A stretch of DNA of 64,000 nt from Micractinium sp. NFX-FRZ (lineage: Eukaryota > Chlorophyta > Trebouxiophyceae > Chlorellales > Chlorellaceae): assembly GCA_029339195.1 (NCBI GenBank), contig JAPTJF010000008.1, forward strand, positions 1-64,000. The letters run 5' to 3'. Under the pieces are notes generated by a model. The model did not search any database. It had not been told where the DNA came from and saw nothing but the letters and a program-made list of their open reading frames with translations. Both the position numbers and the translations under genes were made by a program. Positions 44,260-53,652 of this stretch are shown in pieces. Every line of letters starts with the position of its first letter. The stretch's first letter is position 1.

Positions 44260-44639
44260 ATGTCTGGCCGTGGCAAGGGAAGACCGCCGGCAAGAAGGCC
44301 GTGAGCAAGTCCTCCAAGGCGGGCCTGCAGTTCCCCGTGGGCCGCATCGCCCGCTACCTGAAGAAGGGCCGCTACGCTGAGCGCATCGGTGCCGGCGCGC
44401 CCGTCTACCTGGCGGCGGTGCTGGAGTACCTGGCCGCCGAGGTGCTGGAGCTGGCAGGCAACGCCGCTCGCGACAACAAGAAGACCCGCATCATCCCCCG
44501 CCACATCCAGCTTGCCGTGCGCAACGATGAGGAGCTGTCCAAGCTGCTGGCGGGCGTGACCATCGCCGAGGGCGGCGTGCTGCCCAACATCCACTCGGTG
44601 CTGCTGCCCAAGAAGACCGGCAAGAAGGCCGAGGCCTAA
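44260..44639 (+). CDS. H2A: Histone H2A, frameshifted near its start
   Basis: The start reads MSGRGKG, then the frame shifts at about 44277-44281. The H2A frame continues from [20 protein letters not shown] through [20 protein letters not shown] to the stop at 44637. As read, translation from the ATG stops within 15 codons. The length (380 bases) is exactly one base short of 127 codons, so a single missing base explains it. The rest is perfect H2A: acidic-patch residues, [20 protein letters not shown] and [14 protein letters not shown]. The tail ends KKAEA without SQ(E/D), so it is canonical H2A rather than H2A.X. The stem-loop downstream is intact. A sequence error or a very recent mutation is more likely than an old pseudogene. 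Confidence 0.9.
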
Positions 44640-44685
44640 GCGCCCAGCAGCTCTTCGCTCTTCAACCCCCAAACAACCCCCCACT

Positions 44686-44701
44686 GGTGTTATTCAACAC
44701 C
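44686..44701 (+). terminator. Histone 3' stem-loop of H2A
   Basis: GGTGTTATTCAACACC, 6-bp stem and four-base loop, 46 bases after the stop; identical to that of H2B. Confidence 0.85.
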
Positions 44702-45339
44702 ACCCCACCCAAGGAAAAGCACTGCTGCCGCCGGCCGTGTGCTGCTGCCGGTGCGCCTGGTCCTTGGCATCTGTCGAGTGCCTCCGCTTGCTTCTCTGGC
44801 AGGCACGGGTTTTGGTGCCCCAGTTCCACTGCTCTGTGCCCCTGCTGCTTCTGCTCCGTCGAGCCCTGGTGCAGCCCCGAGTGCCCGCTCTTCTCCCGTT
44901 GCCTGCTCTTCCTTTCCTGCTCTGCTGCTGCTGTGGCTTTGTGAAGCTTGGGGGGCCGCCTACGCCCTGCTTGTGCTCTGGTTCTGCCTCTGCTGCTGCC
45001 CAGCCTGCTTGTGGTGTGGGTTGCAGTGTGTGGACTTGTTTTACGAGCAGGAACAGGGGCACAGACGAGTCCTCCTTGAAACACTTGGCCAGTGCATGTG
45101 AGCGCCACCGTCTCTTGCCAGGCATGTATTGTAATGGGCTGCTGATTGCTGCTGCTGCTGCCTTCCATTCCCCCGTGCTGGGTACGTATGTGCCACACTG
45201 CTCCGCCTGGCCTGCTGGGTGCTGCTCTGTGCCCCTGGCCTGCCTCAGTCAGAGCAGCCAGCGCTGGCGCTGCTGCCGCAGACGCACTACTTGCTGGCCG
45301 GCTGCACCCCACCGGGTCGGTGGGTGGGTGCCTACCCCT
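44702..45339. other. Region between H2A and mTERF-type fragment
   Basis: Open frames with hydrophobic, Cys-rich content exist (for example 44739-45101) but nothing supports them as genes. If the fragment at 45340 belongs to a real gene, its earlier exons would have to lie here. Confidence 0.35.
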
Positions 45340-45528
45340 GAGGCGGCGGCTGCCGCCTATCTTGTGCTGTGGGCGAAGGGGCAACCCTCGCTTTCGTGGA
45401 TGCACATCTCTGATAGCAACGCCAAACGCTCTGGGATCAGCAACGCTGATATGCAGCGGGACGTGCGGGCGTGTGCGCGCAGCGAGGAGGGCCAGCGGCT
45501 GCTGGCAGGTCTCCAGCAAGTGCTGTAG
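45340..45528 (+). pseudogene. Orphan C-terminus resembling the mTERF-like gene
   Basis: The frame ends with SLSWMHISDSNAKRSGISNA, then a DVRA...EEGQRLLAGLQQVL end before stop. The last exon of the mTERF-like gene at 61873-62046 shows the same order (NLSWINNAKRS, YISAADYHAHVR, GVQLLANLR, stop). Upstream sequence shows no mTERF repeats, so this is probably a fragment left by duplication, though it could be the last exon of a divergent gene. Confidence 0.45.
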
Positions 45529-46461
45529 GACAACCTTGAAACCTGCATGCACGTCTCCACATGGTTTCAGATTGTCAGACAGCACTGCGCGCACTGCACG
45601 GCATGTCACTGCTGGCATGCACTGGCAGCTAAGAGGGCATGGCAGGTTGTGTATACTTGTCCAGCGGGGTGCTTGGTCCCTGCCACTGCCTCTCCCCTTG
45701 TGTGCAGGTGCGGCAACATTCAAGGGCTGGCCGCTGCCTGGCACCCCACCAGCAGAGGAGAAGCCATCAAGGGCTCGGCAGCGGCGACTGCAGACATCAG
45801 GCCACGGCAAGGCCATGGCAGCAGCAACCGGCACATCCTGAGGGCAGCGGGGTCGGCAGCGGCAGGTGCCCTGACGACGGAGCGGCAGACAGCAGCAGCC
45901 AGCGGTGGGGCAGCACCGCTTGGATGATGGATGTCATGGTTGCTCTATTAACCGTTGCCCTGTTAACCTTGGCGGCAAGTACCTTAACAATATTTGCAAA
46001 ATCTTGCAGCGTAGTGAGCAGGGCATGTTATGGCGTGCTTGTGTTCAGTGTGTTGCTTGGCGGCCAGGGCCAGGCGGCGCCCAGGTGGCGGGCAAGCTGC
46101 TCTGACATCACAGGAGGGATCCGAGCGCCGGCCTGATCATTCATTACACCGCGTTCGTTGGCCAATTAATCTCAGCTCAAAGTTTAGGTCTGCTGAAGGG
46201 CACTCTGCGCCATCACGGGCGGCAAAGAGTTGTTGTGCTGAGCCTCGCCTGCACGCCCTTCACGCGCACCTCCACCGGCGTGTGACGACTTAGGCGACGC
46301 CCCCCCGCGGTGCGCCCTGTCGATGACCCTTGGACTGCCACCCGCCTGCCGCTGCTGCCGCCACCGCCGCCGCTCTTGGTAACTCGGCACCGCTCTGCCG
46401 CCCTCCACTGCCTCACCTGCGTACCCCACGCACCTTTTGAACGCACGGGCGCACAGGCACT
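45529..46461. other. Promoter side of RRM gene A
   Basis: No gene supported. It contains the 5' flank of the RRM gene starting at 46462. A relatively A/T-rich patch lies near 45940-46010. Confidence 0.45.
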
Positions 46462-49400
46462 ATGGCGGTGGCGGCGGTGGCGGCAGTGGAAGTAACCAAC
46501 CTGCCCCCGTCTGCCACCTTTGATGAGCTGCGGGCGGTGGTTGGTGCTCAGGCTGCCGTCTTCTCCCTGGACGGCCCCCAGCTGAGCGCCCTGGTGCTGC
46601 TAGAGTCCCCAGAAGCGGCGCAGCAGGCGGTTGAGCTGCTGCACGGCTCCGCCTGGGGCGAGCACACGCTGGCGCTGCGCGCCGTCGATGTTGGCGGCTG
46701 GCTGGCGGCACACTGCGCAAAGGTGGGGCGGCTGGGGGCGGGGCAGGGAGCGAGAGGTGTGCCAGGGCTGTTGACTTCAACACCAGCAACTGGCCTCTCA
46801 GCTGGGCACCCTGCCGGCCGTCAGTGTTGACTGGATTTTTTCATATCTGCACTTGTTCTGGCTGTATGTGCTTGTACAAAGCCTCCACATCTCCTGCTGC
46901 CACCCCCACCCACCCGCAGTACATGCCAGGAGCAGCAGCTGCAGGCCTGGCCAGCAGGGGCAGCGGCGGGGGCAGCAGGGCAGCTGGGGCGCTCGCGCCA
47001 CAGTCGGCAGCCCAGCCGCCCCCGCCGTCGCAGCAGGCGCAGCAGGCAGCATTTGTGGACGCTGCCCCACGTGCCCCCGGGTTCGAGCTTCCCGACTGGG
47101 GCTGGGACCAGGCAGCAGGGGCAGCACAGGTGCAGCAGGCACAGCAGGCGCAGCAGCACAGCGCAGCAGCGGCGGCAGCCGAGGATGCTTGGGCAGATGA
47201 GGCCTGGCCGGATGAATTCTGGGAGTCAGTGTCGGGGCCCTCTGGGGGAGCAGGCGGGGCAGCAGCAGCCGACAGTGATTCATGGCAGGAGGTGGGCGTG
47301 CGCGCCAGCCGGCCGCGCGGCGGGGCTCCGGGCGGCAGCTGGGCAGGCGGCGACAGCTGGGCGGCGGGTGCTGCACGCGGCCCCACACTAGATGAGATAG
47401 AGGGTCACGAGGTTAGCAGCACCCGGCTCATGATACGGAACCTGCACCCAGAGTGCACCCAGCAGGCGGTGCTGAATGTGTTTTGCAAGTGAGTAAAGGG
47501 CGGCCAGCCGGGCGCGGGGGGCTGCCCGATGTTGGAGCGGTGGCAGGGACGCAAGGAGAGGCAGGACCAGGGCAGCGACAGTGGCCATGGCATGCATGGG
47601 CCACCAGGGCAAGGAGCCTTGCTGCATGGTGTACCCTTGCTGCATGGTGTGCATGGCGGGAGGGGTGTGCTGGCAGGCAGCCGTGGGTGCGCACTCCGTG
47701 CTGGGCATGCACAAGCGTTGTTGTGAGGTGCAGGGGCGCCGCCGAACAAGAGGGTTCTGCTCATGAATGACTGGGGGCTGCAGCGGTTAAGTGCAGTTCC
47801 GGTTCAACAAAGGCTGTCAATCTGATGGAGCACCTTCTCAGCTCCATGCTGCCCGGTTCTCCCCTCTTAGGGCTGCAGGCTGTGCCTCCCATGGCTGGCT
47901 TGCCATACGAATGACCCTCCTCCCCATGCCCTCACCCTGCCCGCCCTGCCCTGCCCCGCCCTCTTAAGGCAGGTACTGACGCGTGCTGCAAGCCATCAAG
48001 CACCCCAACCGCCTGCCCCCCCTCCCCTCATGTAGTATGATCATAATCGAAGTCAGAGGATCACTTGCCCCTGCTCTGCCCTCCCAGCCTGCCCTACTCA
48101 CAGCACTGATCCCCTGCTGCCCTGCCCTCCCAATGCAGGTACGGCCGCGTGCTGCAGGCCATCAAGCACCCCAACCGCCGCTTCGCCCACCTCGAGTTTG
48201 CGCGGCCGGAGAGCGCGGCGGCGGCGCTGCGGGAGCTGCATGGAAAGCTGGTGAGCGGTGGGGTGAAGAGGAAGGTTGGGTGGGCAGATTGGTGGGCGCA
48301 CGCTGCACAGAGAGCGTCTTGCAGGCCTGCGCTGCGTGAGCTGCACAAGAAGCTGGTGAGAAGCCAGGTTTTGTGCTCAGAAGGTCTACTGGGGCACGAG
48401 CCGCACAAAGAGCTTGCAGTAAGAGCACGGTATGAGAGTCTTGCTGTCCGTTTGGGATTGAAGTGGGTGGGAGGGGAGGTGCCTGGGTGCCTGGGCCAGC
48501 GCTGTACGACCTGCATGTGCAAAGCCGGTGGGGAGTCGGGTGCGAGGTATGAGGGGTGGGATTGGTCAGCTCTGCTGCAGCCCGGCTTCCCAGCTTGATG
48601 TGCTGCACACGGCTGCCCGCCTGCTGCCCCGCTGCTTGCTGATCACCCCTTCTCTTGCACGGCTGCTTGGCGTTGCACCTGTTGCCCGCCTCCTGCAAAG
48701 CACTTCTGTTTCCTGACCACCCCTCTCCCCCAACCCCATCTGCAGGTGCCAGAGCTAAACGACCAGGGCGTCCTCATGCTGCAGCCCAGCCTGACGGCCA
48801 GCGACCCGGCAGCACACGCGGCACGAGCAGCCGCGATGCAGCAGCGACTGCGCAGCGGCGGCGATGGCGGTGGCGGGGGTGGCGCGGGTGACGGGCAGGG
48901 CACCTTGACTGATGCCAGCAAGGGGATCAGTGCCACCCCCACCCCCTCCCTGTGGGTGGGCAGCATCGGCGGCGAGGCCACGGCCGGCGACTTGCGCACG
49001 GTGTTTGGCAGGTGAGGCAAGCGGGCAGGCGGGCAGGCGCCAGGCAGGCTCTAGCATGGCAGCATGCCTGCTCTCAGCCTCGGTAGCATCAGCGATTACT
49101 GGGCAGCAGGGTACAGGAGCTGCTTGCTCCGCGCAGCTGCCGCGCCATGCTTGCCCCGTTCGCCCAGCCCGCCCACCTGACTCCCGTGCCCTTGCACCTA
49201 AAGCTACACTGTACATCAGTCAATGCTGAAGCACAGAGCGTCCCACTCCCCCGGCAGGTTTGGGCTGCTGCAGCAGTGGCAGCTGCAGGAGGCGCGGCTG
49301 CCGGGCAAGAGCTCGGGCGAGCTGCAGTGGGCGATCGTGCGGTACCACAGGACCCAGGATGCGGTGGCAGCGAGGGAGGAGCTGCACAAGAAGGTGGGCG

Positions 49401-49827
49401 GGTGGGTGGGGCCGGGGGGCAGGGCCATGGCTGGCGCTTGATTGGAGAGCTTGGGATGCATGCCAAGCAGGTTGGTTGGGAATGGCAGCATGGCTGGGCA
49501 GTGGTAACGTCCCCCAGCGTTCATAGCATGCTGTGGCGGGCGACAGATGGGGGGGCTCAGTACACGGGTGGGTGGTCCTGGCACGGTGGGCTTACATGGG
49601 TGCGGGCGGGTCAGGCAATGCCGGCAGTGCAGCGCACAGCTGCCGGCCCAGCGCAGTGTGCAGTGTGCGACGCCGCCAGGCCGGCCGGTGCTGCCTGCGT
49701 CGGCAGGGGCGGTACTGGGTGCCAGCGCCTGCAAGCAATGAGCCACCTGCTCGCCTCTCGCGTATGGTTGCAGGTCGTGCCACTGCTGGGGCCCCACCCC
49801 CTCAAGCTCAAGTTCCGGACAACTTGA
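46462..49827 (+). CDS. Three-RRM RNA-binding protein (gene A)
   Basis: Exons 46462-46722, 46920-47488, 48139-48250, 48746-49011, 49258-49393 and 49774-49827 (465 residues). RRM1 (exon 1) begins VEVTNLPPSATFDELRAVVG. RRM2 spans exons 2-3: RLMIRNLHPECTQQAVLNVF, then YGRVLQAIKHPNRRFAHLEF with an RNP1-like end. RRM3 spans exons 4-6: SLWVGSIGGEATAGDLRTVF, FGLLQQWQLQ, WAIVRYHRTQDAVAAREEL and the last strand LKLKFRTT. A Gln/Ala/Gly linker with Trp-acidic patches (DWGWDQAAG, SDSWQEVGVR) separates RRM1 and RRM2. Cytoplasmic or nuclear mRNA binding is expected from the domain; the specific role is unknown. Gene B downstream is a tandem paralogue sharing the RRM3 layout and intron phases. Confidence 0.8.
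47967..48362. repeat. Echoes of RRM-A exon 3 on both sides
   Basis: The exon 3 5' edge with acceptor is repeated upstream at about 47967-48015 (GCGTGCTGCAAGCCATCAAG), and its 3' edge with donor is repeated downstream at about 48325-48362 (GAGCTGCACAAGAAGCTGGT), with a weaker third copy near 48390-48425. Confidence 0.75.
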
Positions 49828-50618
49828 AGGAGTGGGCGGCTGGGAGATGCATCTCCACATGATGCTCCCGCCCACGAGCACCGGGCGTGGCTGGCTTGGT
49901 TGGGCTTGGACGCTTTGCGGCAGTGGCTTAGGGGGCTCCTGCTTGCCAACGACTGGCAACATCATCTATGTCATGTTTTCCGTTGTGACAGCAAGCCCTT
50001 CTGGTCAGTCCTAGACGTGCAGCTGCCGTGAGCGAGATGACATGGGGGGCGCGGTACACCATGCTGCGCCGTGCATGCGGCGGCAGCCCCTTGTTTGGCC
50101 GGATGCAAGTGCAGCCCCCACAATTGGTTCCCGTCTCCATCTGGCAGTGGATTCTTCCAGCCGCTGCAGGGGTGGGCTGCACCCAGACAAATATTTCGCG
50201 TTTGGCTCGGTTCCCGACAGACCTGCAGCACCCGCAGGATTGCAGCTGTTGACAATACCTACAAGGTGGGCGCAGGGCAACGGACGCCGCACCACTCCGG
50301 CAATTGCCGCTCGCTGATTTTCCCGGACGCTCACGCAAGCCTCCCTCTTCTCACGGAATGATCCGTTGCGAGCTCCAAGGCGGCCGCGATTGCCCGGAAC
50401 TGCAGGCCTGCTGGGTCCGTCTGCCGCCGCCGCTCCCTCACGCCCGCCGCCACCCGCTGCCGCCGCCACGCTTACCCTTGCAGGCCAATTGTTGGAAGAC
50501 GCAGCAGCGACGACTTGTGACCGACAGAGAAGCAGCAGGACCAGGCAAAAAACAACAGCAGCCGCCACAGCAGCAGCAGCATCGTGTCAGGTGGAGGCGC
50601 AGCTGTGCAGGGCCCGCC
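49828..50618. other. Intergenic region, RRM genes A and B
   Basis: No gene supported; 3' UTR of gene A and promoter of gene B. Confidence 0.45.
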
Positions 50619-52874
50619 ATGCGATTTGTCCAGGTCAGCTGCGTGCCCACATCCGCCTCGCCCGGCGAGCTGGCCGAGCTCTTTGGCCAAGGCGGCGAGG
50701 TGCAGCAGCTGCTATGCCAGTACGAGGCAGGCGCGGCGGAGGGCACAGCGCTGGTAGCGTTTGCCAGCCCAGCGGAGGCACATCGGGCGGCTGAGCTGCT
50801 GGATGGCTACCCGCTGGGGATGTCGCTGCTGGAGGCGCAGGTGGGTCAAACATTTGTATCTGTAGTTGCTTGCTGGTGCCAGCGGGGGAAGCGCAGGTGG
50901 GCCGGCATTTAGTTGCATGATGCTGCCAGCGGGGGAACGCAGGTGGGCCAGCATTTAGTTGCATGATGGTGCCATCGGGGGAAGGGCAGGTGGGTGGGGA
51001 CCAGTTGCATGCTGGTGCCAGCAGCAGTAGGGGTGGTCAGGAAGAATGTAACTTGGTGCCCCAGCAAACCAAACTTGCACTGCTGGCATCGTTGTGGCAC
51101 CATGTTGCATAGCTACTGCACTTCTGCCCAAGGCATAGCTGCTGCAGCCAGTGGTTGCCTCGGTGCCCCTGCCGTTCTTGCTTGGGTCTCGCCTGGTGGC
51201 GCTGCTGCATATCAATGGTACTCATGTTCTCACCGCTGCTTCCCCCGTGCAGGCGATGGGTGCTGATCAGTTTGTGGGGCGGCTCGTCTCCCGCCTTATG
51301 GCATCCCAGGACCCCTGGTCCGGGCAGCGCCAGCAGCAGCAGCAGGCGCAGCAGGTGCAGCAGGCGCCTCCGCTGCCGCTGCAGCCACAGCAGCAGCAGC
51401 AGCGGCCGGCTAGCGCTCCTGTGGGTGCAGCGCCGGTGCCGCCGCCGCCTGCATCGGCAGAGCAGGGTGGCGGCGGCGTGGCGGCACTGGAAGCAGAGAT
51501 GCGAGAGCTACAGCTGGCGCTGCAGCAGCAGGCAGACACGATTCAGGAGACGGCAGCAGCAGCGGTGGCCGAGCGGCAGGCACGGGAGCGGCTTCAGCGG
51601 GAGCAGCTGCAGCAGCGCTGGGAGGCAGACGAAGCGTATGCATACGGCTACGGCGGCGGGGAGGGCGGCGACGACGACGCGGGGTGGCAGGAGGCTGCGC
51701 CACGCGCGCGGCGCCCGCCTGTGCAGCAGCATGCGCAGGAGCAGTGGCCGCGTGACGCCGCCGTCGGCGCCAGCGGCGGCGGCTATGGCGGCGGTGGGCA
51801 GTATGAGGAGGCAAACACGGGTCTGTGGATTGGCTGGATCGACATGCGGGTGGAGGCAGCTGACCTGGCTCGTGCTTTCTCCCGGTGGGTGACCCCTCTG
51901 CCCTTTTCTGCCTTGCCCTGACCTGCCCACGATTTAGCCGTGCAACCGACCCCCTGCTCCTGCATGCACCCGACAACACTCCCCTCATAACGTCTGCCTG
52001 CCATGCACTATGCCTGCCTGCCTTGGACTGCCTCTCGCACCTCTCCACTGCGCCGCTCCCTTCGCTGCCAGCACACGCTCACCCACCCCTGCCCCACCCC
52101 CACCCCCCGCCCTCTACCTGTGCCTTATGCGCCTGCCGATGCAGGTGGTGGCGCCTGCAGGCGGACCACCCTGTGGCACAGGGCTCACCGGCGGTTGTCA
52201 GGCACTGTTATATACTGCTGATGTCACGCTTGCAATCCTGACAATGGTGCACCTGATATGCCTCACCCGCCTGGGCAGGTGGGGTCCCGTCCAGGTGGAG
52301 CACCTCACCCCTGCCGACAGGCTGGCGGACGACGGCAAGCGGTACAAGTGGGGCATCGTGCGGTACCAGAACATCGACCACGCCATCGCCGCCAAGCAGG
52401 CGACCGAGCGCCGGGTGGGTGCTGGCTGCTTGCTGAATGTAACTATGCTCCCTGATTGTGAGGTGGGCGGCCGTGGCCACCCTGGGATGCTTCCTCTTTC
52501 TGCTGCCGTCAGCCAGGCGCTGCTCAGCTGCTGCTGCATGCCAGCAGCATCCTGTCAGCGAGCAGTACTGCGCACAGGCGCCTGCCTGCACGGGTGCCCC
52601 TGTCGCACATCCACACAGCTCCCCCGGCGGTGCTGGCGAGCAGCCCGAGCAACTCCCCTCGCCCGCTCATCAGCCGCCCAGGCCCCGCAAATCCCACTTC
52701 CTCATCCTTCGTGCACCCATCTCCGTTAAATACCATAGCACGCTGTACGCATGCCAAGTCGGTTCACCGCTGCTGCCCCCTGGTGTGCAGCCGCTGCCGG
52801 GCGTCACCTCGGGCTCACGTGGCCTCAAGGTGGTCTTCTATACGCCCGGGCGCAGCGCCACTCGCAAGCGGTGA
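50619..52874 (+). CDS. RRM RNA-binding protein (gene B), paralogue of gene A
   Basis: Exons 50619-50840, 51253-51884, 52279-52414 and 52791-52874 (357 residues). The first RRM (FVQVSCVPTSASPGELAELF ... GTALVAFASPAEAHRAAELL) corresponds to RRM1 of gene A. A poly-Gln segment and a predicted coiled coil (AALEAEMRELQLALQQQADT) follow, then the C-terminal RRM: LWIGWIDMRVEAADLARAFS, WGPVQVEHLTP, YKWGIVRYQNIDHAIAAKQA and GLKVVFY. The junction in this RRM falls at the same codon phase as in gene A (..R|WG versus ..R|FG). Gene A's middle RRM is absent, so it was lost here or gained there. A TGTAA at 53113-53117 could be the polyadenylation signal. Confidence 0.78.
50829..51030 (+). repeat. ~50 bp tandem repeat carrying copies of the exon 1 donor
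   Basis: Starting at the real exon/donor edge (GGCGCAG|GTGGGT, 50834-50846), the unit repeats three more times with GCGGGGGAA(G)(C)GCAGGTGGG and TTAGTTGCATGATG(C/G)TGCCA. Each unit contains an intact-looking GTGGG donor (near 50897, 50943 and 50990). Confidence 0.8.
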
Positions 52875-53652
52875 CACCTTGGAGCATCGCAAGCTTGGAC
52901 CGTGTGCACCTTTGGGGGGCATATGCGGCGGCAGCGAGGCAAACCGCACATGGGCGGGCCGCCAGGGCGCCGCAGCCTGCACTGCTAGCGGATCTGCACG
53001 GGCGTGCGGCTACGGGCGGAGTGCCAGCCGTGTTGGGTGTGCGCGTCAGGCAGTGCCAGCGAGCTGGCGCGTGTCACTGCCTGCTGGACCTCTGCCACTC
53101 AGCACAATCTACTGTAAATGTTGAGCTTGAACAATACCGTGCCCGTGTGCCCCAGCGGGACTCAGCACAGGAGGCGGGCGGTGTGCGCGCCCGCCGTGTC
53201 GCCGGCCTGTGCTGCAGCGGGCCTCAGCACCCAATGCCGCTGCAGCACTAAGGTGATGTCAACAAGTAGGAAACGATCTAGTTTATCTAGCAGCGGGACG
53301 TATGCACTGGACTCGTCCCACCCTTTCTGAATGGTCACTTTGCAGCTCGCCAGAGTGTTTTCCCCGCAACCCAACTCGCCCCGCCCGCTGATTGCCTACT
53401 TTACTTTTGTAGTGCTCAATTCGATCAAGACACCCAGTGTTGACGCTCAAAAGAACACCGCCTCAGGGTGCTCGCTTGTCCGCATCCTGACTGGCATTTC
53501 CTTCCGCCAGTTGACTCCCCTTCTACAACGCATTCCGAGCCCTGTTTCCGCGTCCAGGCAGCGTGCAAGCGCAGGCAGCCCTGCGGAAGCGGTCGGTGTT
53601 CCTCTGCCTAGCCAGCGCCCCAGCCAGACGCTGGCTCAGAGCCGCAGAGGCA
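52875..53652. other. Intergenic region, RRM B and CREST-like gene
   Basis: No gene supported. Contains the TGTAA motif at 53113-53117 and the 5' flank of the next gene. Confidence 0.45.

Noticed and set aside
44739..45101. Hydrophobic Cys-rich 120-codon frame after H2A
   Set aside because: Composition follows TGC/CTG-rich DNA; no similarity and no clear start or splice context.
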